Shown here: one piece after another, positions 6,791-15,315 of the stretch | Position numbering within the stretch: the first letter of the stretch is position 1 | Layout of the letters: every line of letters begins with the position of its first letter | Origin: Bradyrhizobium sp. ISRA430 | GTDB lineage: Bacteria > Pseudomonadota > Alphaproteobacteria > Rhizobiales > Xanthobacteraceae | Direction of reading: 5' to 3' | DNA: 64,000 nucleotides | Assembly (NCBI RefSeq): GCF_029909975.1 | Contig: NZ_CP094516.1 | Location: 8,286,501 to 8,350,500, forward strand | The notes under the pieces: generated by a model | The model's database searches: none | What the model was told of the DNA's origin: nothing | What the model saw: the letters and a program-made list of their open reading frames with translations, nothing else | Made by a program: the position numbers and the translations under genes

Positions 6791-8041
6791 ATGAAAAACC
6801 ATTCTCCGAAGAGAATGAATCCGGCCAAGTCGCTAGCGTGCGTCAAGGCGACTCGGCTTTGTTACATTGCACTATTATCATCTTTACTACTCCAATCGTT
6901 CAGCGCAGACGCGGCAGTTAAGATTGGAGTGCTGAACGATCAGTCCGGTCCGTATTCGGAGGTTTCTGGCGCCGGCTCTGTGGATGCTGCCCGCATGGCG
7001 ATCGAGGATTTTGGCGGCAGTGTATTGGGGCAGCCTATCGAATTGATCGTGGGAGATCACCAAAACAGGGCGGATATAGGGCTCGGCATTGCTAAACGCT
7101 GGTTCGACGTCGACGGTGTCAATACCGTCGTCGATATTCCGAACTCCAGTGTGGCACTGGCAATTCAAAGTCTTGCACGCGAGAGGAAAAAGATTGTTCT
7201 GTACTCGAGCGCCGGCGCTTCAGAGCTAACGGGGAAGGCGTGTTCGCCGTATGGAATCCATTGGACGTACGACACCTTCGCCATCACCGCTGCTCCGGTT
7301 CGTGCTGCCATTCAATCGGGCCTGAAGAGCTGGTACTTTATTACAGTGGATTTCGCCTTTGGACACGCTTTACAGCGAGACGCGACCCGGACGATTGATC
7401 TTGCGGGCGGCAAGGTGCTTGGCGCAACTCGTCACCCATTTAATCTGTCCGACTTCGCGTCTGCACTATTAGCTGCCCAGGCCTCGAAGGCTGATATCAT
7501 CGCCTTAGCCAATGCTGGAGCCGACACCAGTAACGCACTTAAACAGGCCGCGGAATTTGGGCTTCCGAAGGCTGGGCAGAAAGTGGCTGCGCTTGGTCTT
7601 ACGATCAACGAGGTTCACGCGCTCGGTCTAGAGGTGACTCAAGGAACGTTGCTGACTGAATCGTTCTACTGGAACCTCGACGACCAGAGCCGAGCATGGT
7701 CAGACCGATTCATGCAACGGAATAAGAAAATGCCGACGATGCTTCAGGCCGGTGTCTACGGCGCAGTGACCCACTACTTGAAAGCAGTCGCGAATGCGGA
7801 CACGACAGAGTCAGATGCGGTCCTCGCCGCGATGCGGAAGCTTCCAATCAACGACATGATGACAAAAGACGGTCGGATCCGGGAAGATGGGCGTGTTTTG
7901 CGCGACTTCCACGTTTTCCAAGTAAAGGCTCCCTCTGAATCAAAGGGACCATGGGACTACTATAAGCTCCTAAAAACTATCCCGGCCGACGAGGCGACAA
8001 TCCCGCTGAGAGAAAGTCAGTGCGAAACAATAAAAAGGTAA
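6791..8041 (+). CDS. Periplasmic substrate-binding protein, branched-chain amino acid/amide ABC type
   Basis: A signal peptide is visible (hydrophobic stretch LCYIALLSSLLLQSF followed by SADAA), then a mature domain starting VKIGVLNDQSGPYSEVSGAG, the usual opening of the Leu/Ile/Val/urea-binding family. I chose the ATG at 6791 behind AAAAGGGGGG; the frame stays open 38 codons further upstream. The length of 416 residues is normal. No permease or ATPase follows, because an IS91-type element begins about 120 bp downstream. The binding protein is therefore orphaned, perhaps as a result of the insertion. Confidence 0.88.
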   Translation: MKNHSPKRMNPAKSLACVKATRLCYIALLSSLLLQSFSADAAVKIGVLNDQSGPYSEVSGAGSVDAARMAIEDFGGSVLGQPIELIVGDHQNRADIGLGIAKRWFDVDGVNTVVDIPNSSVALAIQSLARERKKIVLYSSAGASELTGKACSPYGIHWTYDTFAITAAPVRAAIQSGLKSWYFITVDFAFGHALQRDATRTIDLAGGKVLGATRHPFNLSDFASALLAAQASKADIIALANAGADTSNALKQAAEFGLPKAGQKVAALGLTINEVHALGLEVTQGTLLTESFYWNLDDQSRAWSDRFMQRNKKMPTMLQAGVYGAVTHYLKAVANADTTESDAVLAAMRKLPINDMMTKDGRIREDGRVLRDFHVFQVKAPSESKGPWDYYKLLKTIPADEATIPLRESQCETIKR

Positions 8042-8161
8042 GCTCCTGCTATTGGCGCGTGTGCACAGACGGCTCAGATTGCACTCCGAACCATGCAGCC
8101 TAAGCGGGCACTCTCTCGAAAGAATCAACATGAAAGTGCGCACGGAATCTTGAGGGTTCTG

Positions 8162-8213
8162 TGAGGTCGCGTGGCAGGCGCGAGCCGCGCGCTCTGTCGT
8201 GCGTGCGACCTCA
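8162..8213. repeat. Inverted repeat at proposed left end of the IS91-type element
   Basis: TGAGGTCGC at 8162-8170 and GCGACCTCA at 8205-8213 are perfect 9-bp inverted arms around 34 bp that contain a further GC-rich dyad (GAGC, CGCGC, GCTC). The transposase stop is about 290 bp further in. This would be the oriIS-type subterminal hairpin if the boundary is right. The 290 bp between it and the transposase shows no gene. Confidence 0.4.
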
Positions 8214-8502
8214 TAGAAGCCGGATTGAACGAAGCTGCGGAGTTGTGGGCGCTATGGGAATAGTGCAGCGGGTGCGGCTGCTGGGAAGGCGCTCCTGTGG
8301 TCGCCGCGCGTCGGCGAGACATTCATCGGATGTGAGCAGCCCGTTTGATAGGGCCAAGGGCGCGATCCAGCGAGCGACTTGCTGCGCTGGGATGCGTTGC
8401 CGAACGATTGGCGTGGTGTTCGGTGACGAGCGCGGCCGCGGCGACTTCGGACGTTGCCACCGCGAAGGTGATCACAGAGGAGGTGGATGGTGCAGGCGCT
8501 GG

Positions 8503-9681
8503 TCATGACGTATCACAACGAAACGGATGGTCGCGGGCGCAGGCTCGCGGGACGACATCGACGCGCCGCATGGTGCCGCCACAATGCGGGCAGACGGGGA
8601 TCTTCCATTTGGTGAGGGGATCGTCGCCGGCTTCTTGATCAGTCGGAGGGTTGCGGACAGTAAGGAGTTGACGGCAGAAGGCGATTTTATCGCTGCGTCC
8701 GCCATTGGCGAGGAAACCATAGTGGCGGATGCGGTGGAAGCCGTCCGGCAGGGTGTGCAGGAGAAAGCGACGAATGAACTCATCGGCATTAAGCGTCATC
8801 ACTTTGGCTTTGCGATTCTGCCGATAGTCCTTCCAGGAAAAGCTGACCTTGCCGTCGGCAAGCGAGATCAGCCGGCTGTTGGCGATGGCGACGCGATGCG
8901 TATAGCGGCCGAGATAAGCCAGCACCTGTTCGGGGCCGCCGAATGGCGGCTTGGCATAGACGACCCAGTCGGTCCGTCGGAGTTGAGCGAGGCGTTGGGT
9001 GAACGCGGCGGGATCCGCCAGATGCGCGAGATCGCCAAAGAAACCCAACTGGCCAGCCGCGAAGGCAGCTTGCAGCTCTTGCAGAAACAGGCGGCGGAAC
9101 AACCGGGAGAGGACGCGTACTGGCAGGAAGAAGCCGGGCCGGCAAGCGACCCAGCGTGTGCCGTCGAGCGAGGGTCCACCGCCGGGCACGACGCAGTGGA
9201 GATGCGGATGGTGTTGCAGGGTCTGGCCCCAGGTGTGGAGGACGGCGGTCACGCCGAGCTGAGCGCCGAGATGCTTGGGGTCGGCCGCGATGGTGGCGAG
9301 CGTCTCGGCCGCGCAGCGGAACAGGATGGCGTAGACGACGGCCTTGTTCTGGAAGGCGATCTCTCCGGCGGGGGCCGGCAGGGTGAAGACGACGTGGAAA
9401 TACGGTACGGGAAGGAGTTCGGCTTGCCGTTCGGCGAGCCATTGCGCGCGCGCCGCGCCCTGGCACTTCGGGCAATGCCGATTGCGACAGGAGTTGTAGG
9501 CAATGCGTGTGGCGCCGCAGTCATCGCACTGCTCGACGTGGCCGCCGAGCACAGCCGTCCGGCATGCCGTGATCGCGCCCATGACGCGCCGCTCGACGCG
9601 GCCCAGATGCTCGGCACGGGCTTGCCGAAACGCTTCGCCGTGGCGGCGGAAGATATCCGCCACTTCCAGAACCGGAGCCAT
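8503..9681 (-). CDS. IS91-family HUH transposase
   Basis: The N-terminal zinc-binding region has cysteine pairs CDDCGATR and CRNRHCPKC. It is followed by the HUH motif in HHPHLHCVVPGGG and the catalytic tyrosine region YLGRYTHRVAIAN. A second Cys/His cluster near the C-terminus (CPHCGGTM) is also typical. This enzyme would nick single-stranded DNA for rolling-circle transposition. The length of 392 residues is full size and there is no frameshift, so it may be active. The integrase gene lies 9 bp upstream on the same strand. Confidence 0.95.
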   Translation of the reverse strand: MAPVLEVADIFRRHGEAFRQARAEHLGRVERRVMGAITACRTAVLGGHVEQCDDCGATRIAYNSCRNRHCPKCQGAARAQWLAERQAELLPVPYFHVVFTLPAPAGEIAFQNKAVVYAILFRCAAETLATIAADPKHLGAQLGVTAVLHTWGQTLQHHPHLHCVVPGGGPSLDGTRWVACRPGFFLPVRVLSRLFRRLFLQELQAAFAAGQLGFFGDLAHLADPAAFTQRLAQLRRTDWVVYAKPPFGGPEQVLAYLGRYTHRVAIANSRLISLADGKVSFSWKDYRQNRKAKVMTLNADEFIRRFLLHTLPDGFHRIRHYGFLANGGRSDKIAFCRQLLTVRNPPTDQEAGDDPLTKWKIPVCPHCGGTMRRVDVVPRACARDHPFRCDTS

Positions 9682-9690
9682 CAGGTCCGC

Positions 9691-10551
9691 TCAGCCGGGC
9701 GGCACGACCTCCAGGCGGAGCCGGTCAAGCGGACTTGGCGTATTGCTGATGGTCTTGGTGGCGACTTGGGTATAGCGCGCCGTGCTGGCCAGACTGGCAT
9801 GACCGAGCAGCACCTGGATGATGCGCACGTCGGCCCCGTTCTCCAGGAGATGGGTCGCGAATGTGTGCCGCAGCGTATGCACTGTCACCGACTTGCTCAA
9901 GCCGGCCGCAGCGCAGGCTGAACGGCAGGCGGCGTGCAGCACGTTGGGGACGAGCGGACGCTCGTCGTCTCGGCCGGGAAACAGCCATCGCTTTGGCCGA
10001 GTGAGCCGCCAATACGTCCGCAGAATCCTCAAAAGCTGCGGCGAGAGCATAACGTAACGGTCCTTGCCGCCCTTGCCGTGCTCGACCCGGATCAACATCC
10101 GTTGGCTATCAATGTCGACAACCTTCAAGAGGACCACTTCCGATACGCGCAAGCCTGCGGCATAGACGGTGGTCAGCGCGGTACGGCTCTTGAGGCTTGG
10201 GATTGCTTCCAGGAAGCGCACGACCTCGTCGGCGCTCAGCACGACCGGCAGTTTGCGCGGTTTACGCGCATAGGCGATGCGCTCCGGAACGGTGTCATGA
10301 CCAAGGGTCACACCGTAGAAGAACCGCAGTGCGCAAACGATCTGGTTCAGCGCCGGCCAGGACATCCCCGTCGCAACCAGATGAACCTGGAAGGCACGGA
10401 TATCCTCCAGGTCGAGGCGGTCAGGAGAACGACCGAAATATCGGCTCAACTTCGCTACGGCGTTGAGGTAGGATTGCTGCGTCGCCGGTGACAGATTGCG
10501 GACCGTCATGTCCTCGATCATGCGGCGGCGAAGTGGGCTGATCTCAGCCAT
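9691..10551 (-). CDS. Tyrosine recombinase accompanying the IS91 transposase
   Basis: The protein has an N-terminal SAM-like core-binding domain (around LSPATQQSYLNAVAKLSRYF) and a catalytic domain with all expected residues: R in AAGLRVSE, K in GKGGKDR, HxxR in HTLRHTFATH, H in LLGHASL and Y in TARYTQ. The length of 286 residues is normal for XerC/D-like recombinases. It is transcribed first and directly precedes the transposase, so both belong to one element. Its role in IS91-type transposition is not established. Confidence 0.93.
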   Translation of the reverse strand: MAEISPLRRRMIEDMTVRNLSPATQQSYLNAVAKLSRYFGRSPDRLDLEDIRAFQVHLVATGMSWPALNQIVCALRFFYGVTLGHDTVPERIAYARKPRKLPVVLSADEVVRFLEAIPSLKSRTALTTVYAAGLRVSEVVLLKVVDIDSQRMLIRVEHGKGGKDRYVMLSPQLLRILRTYWRLTRPKRWLFPGRDDERPLVPNVLHAACRSACAAAGLSKSVTVHTLRHTFATHLLENGADVRIIQVLLGHASLASTARYTQVATKTISNTPSPLDRLRLEVVPPG

Positions 10552-10558
10552 CGGAAAA

Positions 10559-10612
10559 CCTCCTGTCTAAAGGGTTGGGCTTCGAAAACCCGCAATCCTC
10601 TCAGACAGGAGG
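10559..10612. repeat. Inverted repeat at right end of the IS91-type element
   Basis: CCTCCTGTCT at 10559-10568 and AGACAGGAGG at 10603-10612 are perfect 10-bp arms around 34 bp. Inside, GGGTT and AACCC form a second stem. The right arm contains AGGAGG, which lies six bases before the TTG at 10619 where the downstream oxidoreductase frame begins. The arm thus doubles as a ribosome binding site. The left arm overlaps the leader of the integrase gene in the other direction. Confidence 0.6.
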
Positions 10613-10618
10613 CAATCC

Positions 10619-11662
10619 TTGCTACGCCTCCCTACATGCCGCGCCAGCGGCTTCGTTCAATCTAATCGTCAGGTTCGCTTAAAGTCACGACCGGAAGGTA
10701 TACCGCAAGCTGAACATTTCGAGATCGTGCAATCTGTATTGCCGCAGATTGCTGAGGGAGAATTCTTGATTCAGAATGAATTTCTCTCGGTTGAACCCGC
10801 AATGCGAGGCTGGGTGGCAGCGGCCGCCAACTATTCCAAACCTGTCGAAGTCGGCGATGTCATGCGAGCCTTCGCTGTCGGAACGGTCATAAGATCGCGT
10901 CATCCTGAGTTTGCTGAGGGCGATTTCGTTGTCGGTATGTTTGGCTGGCAGGAATATGCCATCTCCGACGGAAGCTCGGTGTCCCGAAAAGTCAAAGAGA
11001 CTGATCTGCCCTTATCTCTCGCCCTAGGTCTTCTAGGTATCAACGGGGTCACGGCGTATTTCGGCTTGTTGGATATTGGTCAGCCGCGCCCAGGAGACAC
11101 GGTAATAGTGTCGACCGCCGCAGGGGCAGTCGGTTCGGCGGTGGGCCAGATTGCCAAGCTCATGGGGTGTAGAACTGTTGGAATAACTGGGGGGCCTGCG
11201 AAAAGTCGATTGTGTTTGGAGGAGTTCGGCTACGACGCGATCATAGATTATAAGTCTGATGAAGTATCTGAAGCTCTCATGGCCTCTTGCCCCCAGGGAG
11301 GCGACGTCTACTTTGATAACACGGCCGGTAAGATAAGTGATGCCGTGCTGCCAATGATGAATGTGGGCGCTCGAATCGTGATTTGCGGCACCGCATCGGT
11401 TGCGAGCTGGGATCCCGTGCCAATTGGCCCTCGCGTCGAGCGCCATCTTCTGGTGAAGCGGGCACGCATGTCAGGCTTCCTCGTGTTTGACTACAAGCAT
11501 CGCTATGAAGAGGCAATTGATAGGATCGCGGCCTGGGTGAGAGAAGGCCGCATCCTATATCGCGAGGACATCGACGTTGGCATTGAGTGCTGCCCTGACG
11601 CGATCGCCAAGCTCTATCGTGGCGAAAATCTTGGCAAGCAACTCATCCGTCTTTCCAGATAG
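10619..11662 (+). CDS. CurA-like NADPH-dependent oxidoreductase (MDR superfamily), start replaced by IS end
   Basis: The sequence NRQVRLKSRPEGIPQAEHFE is the standard opening of CurA / leukotriene-B4-dehydrogenase-like enzymes, which reduce alkenals and enones. The Rossmann motif appears in VSTAAGAVGSAVGQIAKLMG and the C-terminus is intact. In relatives the start codon lies just before SNRQV. Here no start is present there, and the frame instead runs upstream to a TTG at 10619, six bases behind an AGGAGG supplied by the IS-end repeat, adding about 15 foreign residues. The gene may be silent, or expressed from the element end. Confidence 0.8.
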   Translation: MLRLPTCRASGFVQSNRQVRLKSRPEGIPQAEHFEIVQSVLPQIAEGEFLIQNEFLSVEPAMRGWVAAAANYSKPVEVGDVMRAFAVGTVIRSRHPEFAEGDFVVGMFGWQEYAISDGSSVSRKVKETDLPLSLALGLLGINGVTAYFGLLDIGQPRPGDTVIVSTAAGAVGSAVGQIAKLMGCRTVGITGGPAKSRLCLEEFGYDAIIDYKSDEVSEALMASCPQGGDVYFDNTAGKISDAVLPMMNVGARIVICGTASVASWDPVPIGPRVERHLLVKRARMSGFLVFDYKHRYEEAIDRIAAWVREGRILYREDIDVGIECCPDAIAKLYRGENLGKQLIRLSR

Positions 11663-12009
11663 TCATCACAAGCGCGCCAACAGCATTTCGCCATATCCAT
11701 CCGCTCAGCCTTTAATTGATCTGCTTCGGCGATCGAACGAATGCACTGCTCAAGCTATATGTTTCGAGATGGTCGCGTGTCCGAGTCGTTGTTCAATCCG
11801 ACGTTCGCGATGTACAGAATAGGAAATCACGATTTCGGCCAGAAGTGCTAAGGTGCATTGGAGCCGTAGGGTAGCTGGTTAGGTATCTACACTCCATCGG
11901 TGTCGATAAGTTCGATTGATTACCAAACGAGTAGGAATTTCCTGTGGCGGTGGCGCGTTGCAGCGAATGCAACCCGACGCAGTGCAATGCTACGAAAGAA
12001 GCAATTGGG
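11663..12009. other. 347-bp intergenic stretch, no gene seen
   Basis: Short frames cross this stretch on both strands without family resemblance. It is AT-richer than the surroundings and should hold the promoter of the two exported hydrolase genes that follow. I see no palindrome, terminator hairpin or repeat that I would defend. Confidence 0.4.
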
Positions 12010-12990
12010 ATGACGCGTTTACTTGGCAGCTTTGTCGTTATGATCGTGTTGGCATTAACTTCGTCGGCCGATGCGCAATCCTTGTCTAAAGACGTTGCCT
12101 CACGCATAGAGGCGATTCCCATTCAGACTTTGACTTTGTCGGACGAACAATTTCTAAAAGGAGTACCTGCTGGCGAGCCGGTAACGATTGCGGGCACGCT
12201 CAGGGTGGCTCAAGGCGAAGGTCGCCTTCCGCTCGTAGTATTCGTGGCAGGCTCCGGCGGCTTTGCACCCAACACCGATGTTTGGGGCAGGGCGTTCGAG
12301 AGAATGGGTATCTCTACTTTCATCATGGATTCGTTCGCGGCGCGCGGAATCGTAAGTACGGTTTATGATCAATCGCTTTTTGGCCGGCTCAACGGGATCC
12401 TTGATTTATATCGCAGCCTGAGTGTGCTCGCGGCGCATCCCAGAGTAGATCCAAGCCGCATCGCAGTTATGGGGTTTTCGCGCGGCGGGCACGTCGCACT
12501 ATATGCGAGTATGAAACGATTTCAAAGGATGTGGAATGTTGGGGGTATTGAGCCTGCAGCTTACATTGCACTCTATCCGTCGTGCTTCATCAATTACGTT
12601 TCGGACAGCGACGTAAGTGATCATCCGATCCGTATCTTTCACGGCACTTCCGACGACTACGTTGAGAGTGGTCCTTGTCGCTCGTATGTTGCACGAACGC
12701 AGCTGCAGGGAAAGGATATCAAAATCACCGAGTTTACGGATACTTGGCACGCATTTTACTTTCCCAATCTCCCGCGCGTTCCAGTCGTCGTTAAAAACGC
12801 GCAGGCAACGCATTGCGTTTTGAAGGAGGTGCCAATCGGAACTATTGTGAATGTAAACACGCAGCAGCCGTTCAAAAGTACCGATGATTGCGTACAACGC
12901 AGTCCCCACGTTGCTTATTCATCCTCCTCCACGCAAGCAACGGAGGAAGCCATTAAGACGTTGCTGGCGACCACGTTCAAGCTGAACTGA
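12010..12990 (+). CDS. Exported dienelactone-hydrolase-family alpha/beta hydrolase
   Basis: A signal peptide (MTRLLGSFVVMIVLALTSSA, cleavage after ADA) precedes an alpha/beta hydrolase domain. The nucleophile elbow is GFSRGGH, an oxyanion region lies around VFVAGSGGF, and the catalytic acid and histidine are likely in HGTSDDYVE and FTDTWHAFY. I chose the ATG at 12010 because the 22 residues the frame adds upstream lie before the signal peptide. The enzyme probably acts in the periplasm on an ester or lactone; the substrate is unknown. A second exported hydrolase follows after 10 bp. Confidence 0.82.
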   Translation: MTRLLGSFVVMIVLALTSSADAQSLSKDVASRIEAIPIQTLTLSDEQFLKGVPAGEPVTIAGTLRVAQGEGRLPLVVFVAGSGGFAPNTDVWGRAFERMGISTFIMDSFAARGIVSTVYDQSLFGRLNGILDLYRSLSVLAAHPRVDPSRIAVMGFSRGGHVALYASMKRFQRMWNVGGIEPAAYIALYPSCFINYVSDSDVSDHPIRIFHGTSDDYVESGPCRSYVARTQLQGKDIKITEFTDTWHAFYFPNLPRVPVVVKNAQATHCVLKEVPIGTIVNVNTQQPFKSTDDCVQRSPHVAYSSSSTQATEEAIKTLLATTFKLN

Positions 12991-13000
12991 GAGTGTCGCA

Positions 13001-13666
13001 ATGGCCATTCAAGGGAAATGTAGTACCAGAAGGCGAGGGGGCCTGAGCAGCGCATTGTTTGCGAGCATATGTTTCCTGTCAGTGGTCGTGTTTGCGATCA
13101 CAGCCTCTACCGCCCAGGCTAGCCCGTGGGATGCATTCGAAAAAGATACACTGAACCCCGGAAAGCGCTCGGAAGCCACTCCGGCCGACGTCGGGCTAAC
13201 GTACGAGCGGCTCTCGATACCCAGCGGTAATCGACAGTTGGACAGTTTTCTCGTTCGGGCTAAGGATTCCTGTCGGCCTACAGCGGCCTTGCTTATCTTT
13301 CACGGTCGGGGCGAAACGATAGCCGACTGGATCCGTGTCCAGCGATATCTTTACGACAGATGCATCTCGTCCATTATATTCGATTACTCCGGGCACGGCA
13401 GAAGCAGTGCACCTGGGACTATAGGACATCTGAACGCCGATGGTGCCGCCGCGCTTGCTACGTTTATGAAAGTCTTTTCTACGGCTGAGAAGCGGTGTCT
13501 TCTCAGTCACTCGATGGGAGGCGGTCCGCTACTTTATGCAGCAACGCACTCCAACGCCGCTCCGGACTGCATTATTATAGCGAGTCCGTTTTCATCCTTG
13601 CGAGCGATGGCCGTGCGAGGAGTCCCGGCGATACGGTTCGGTGTGTACCGGTGCATTCTTCCTTGA
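13001..13666 (+). pseudogene. Exported alpha/beta hydrolase, C-terminus lost
   Basis: A signal peptide (hydrophobic FASICFLSVVVFAI, cleavage near AQA) leads into a serine hydrolase fold with the oxyanion loop in LIFHGRGETIADW and the nucleophile elbow SHSMGGG. The sequence departs from a normal hydrolase shortly after SPFSSLRAMAV and stops after 221 residues, before the catalytic Asp and His regions. The last 90 bp overlap the tail of the convergent monooxygenase. The gene was evidently cut by a rearrangement near 13,620-13,660 and is unlikely to be catalytic. Confidence 0.75.
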
Positions 13667-15134
13667 GCCGTTCGAGGTACGCTGCGATTTCTCTCCAGTT
13701 CTCGCGGGAGGCTGAAGCGGCGAGGTAGCCGTCCGGACGCACGAGCCGGAGGCCGGCCCCCGGCGTGATCGGCCGGATCATTGGCTCAACCAGTTGCGGG
13801 TGGCGCGAGACGATCTCCTCCGCCTCCTGCGCCTCACCGGGCGCCGCCAGCAGGCTGAAGCGCGGCGAATTGCCTGAGCCGTAGGGCGCCTCGCCATCGA
13901 CTGGTGGCACCCGGACGCCGGCTGCGAGGCCGTTGTTTGAGCTTGGTCCGTTGAGCGGGCTCTGCGGATAACCGACCGAGACTTCAGTCATGGACTCCGC
14001 CATCGCCTGGCGCACCGGTCCAATGCCCATGACGACATGGGCGACGAAGTTGCGAAGATGCCGGGCAGCGTGGTTGTGCAGCGTGGCCGTCTTCGTAAGC
14101 CGGCCCGTCGAGTGGATTACAGCGGCGCCTACCGCCTTGCGCTCGACGTTGTAGCTGTCGAGCAGTGCAGGGGCCGTCGAGATACCATGACAAACCAGCG
14201 CCAGCTTCCAGGCGAGGTTGAAAGCATCCTGCATCCCGGTGTTCATGCCCTGACCGCCGGCAGGACTGTGGACATGCGCGGAATCTCCCGCCAGGAAAAT
14301 CCTGCCCGAACGGTAGTTCGCAACCTGCCTTTCATTAATGCGGAAAGCGGTCGTCCAAAGTGAATCTTTCAGTACAAGTCCGCCGGGCCCCCGCCGATCG
14401 ACCAGCGCCTGGAACTGTTGGAGCGTCGGTGCGGCAGGCGTTTCGCCGGTCGAAGGTCCGAGACTGGCGATGAGCCGATAGCGGCCGGGCCCCATCGGGA
14501 AGAATACGAGGACGCCATCTTCATGCCAGTAAGTGACGAGCTCCGACAGCGCGAACGGCCATCCGGACATGTGGAAATCGCCGAGCGTCCAGTCATTGCC
14601 CATGGTGTCGCCGCCGAACTCGAAGCCGAGCCGATGTCTGATCGGGCTATGAGCGCCGTCACAGCCTATGAGCCAATCGAAACGCTCGGTCTGCTCTCGT
14701 CCATCGGCCGAGCGGATCGTCGCAGAGACTCCATCGCCATCCTGGGAAAAGTCGATCAGTTCGACACCGAGCTCCGACTTTACGCCGAATCGTTCGAGGT
14801 GGCGCTCGAAGACAGCTTCCGTATCGCACTGCGGAACCATCAGTGCGAAGGGATAAGGCGACTGAACGTCCCCGAAATCGACGCGCCCGATCAGCCGACC
14901 GCCGGCCAATATGGTTGCAGCCGATACCTTGTTGCCGATTGCCAGCAAATCGTCGGTGGTACCTGTACGGTCCAGAAGCTCCAGAGTGCGACTCCAGAGT
15001 GCGACCGCCCGGGATTTGTCGCTGCGCACGGGCATCTTGTCGATGATACGGACCGATACACCATATCGCGCAAGCTCGAGAGCCATCGTCTGGCCCACCG
15101 GGCCTGCGCCGACGACGAGAACGCTGTCTGTCAT
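13575..15134 (-). CDS. FAD-dependent aromatic-ring monooxygenase (PobA/MhpA type)
   Basis: Starting at the ATG at 15134 (AAGGA upstream), the protein opens with the dinucleotide motif VLVVGAGPVGQTMALELARY. It continues with the DG motif in GCDGAHSPIRHRLG and the second FAD motif RIFLAGDSAHVHSPAGGQG. This is class A flavin monooxygenase architecture with a C-terminal thioredoxin-like region, and such enzymes hydroxylate phenolic substrates. The frame extends far upstream of 15134, but that part is composition noise. The last 30 or so residues after YLERL look foreign and coincide with the junction that also cuts the facing hydrolase, so the C-terminal end may not be native. Confidence 0.85.
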   Translation of the reverse strand: MTDSVLVVGAGPVGQTMALELARYGVSVRIIDKMPVRSDKSRAVALWSRTLELLDRTGTTDDLLAIGNKVSAATILAGGRLIGRVDFGDVQSPYPFALMVPQCDTEAVFERHLERFGVKSELGVELIDFSQDGDGVSATIRSADGREQTERFDWLIGCDGAHSPIRHRLGFEFGGDTMGNDWTLGDFHMSGWPFALSELVTYWHEDGVLVFFPMGPGRYRLIASLGPSTGETPAAPTLQQFQALVDRRGPGGLVLKDSLWTTAFRINERQVANYRSGRIFLAGDSAHVHSPAGGQGMNTGMQDAFNLAWKLALVCHGISTAPALLDSYNVERKAVGAAVIHSTGRLTKTATLHNHAARHLRNFVAHVVMGIGPVRQAMAESMTEVSVGYPQSPLNGPSSNNGLAAGVRVPPVDGEAPYGSGNSPRFSLLAAPGEAQEAEEIVSRHPQLVEPMIRPITPGAGLRLVRPDGYLAASASRENWREIAAYLERLKEECTGTHRTVSPGLLARPSLARMKTDSL

Positions 15135-15315
15135 TTTCGTATTCCTTGTGAATCCGTGGTAAGGCGGCACGAGCTGCCTTGGGGCGCGGCACAGTTCGAC
15201 ATAGGTCTCTGCCCCTGATGGATCGTATTCCGCGCAAAACGGCACCTGTCGAATTGCGCGTGGCCGTGGCTCGATCAATCGCCGGCCATGAGCGATCCTG
15301 CGAAGATGTCTCGAT

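Larger units (their letters stand above)
8160..10617 (-). mobile_element. IS91-type element with companion tyrosine recombinase (ends tentative)
   Basis: The element holds a HUH-type IS91 transposase and, upstream of it, an integrase, a two-gene arrangement known in some rhizobial IS91 relatives. The ends are proposed from structure only. At the left, inverted arms lie at 8162-8170 and 8205-8213. At the right, arms lie at 10559-10568 and 10603-10612. Both pairs enclose exactly 34 bp. A GTTC occurs just outside the left pair (8156-8159) and a CTTG just outside the right pair (10618-10621); these are tetranucleotides that IS91-family elements are known to use as targets. No target duplication is expected for this family. 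Confidence 0.55.

Noticed and set aside
8527..9921. 464-codon open frame opposite the IS91 transposase
   Set aside because: The opposite strand encodes a complete transposase with all motifs; this frame has low-complexity composition and no ribosome binding site.
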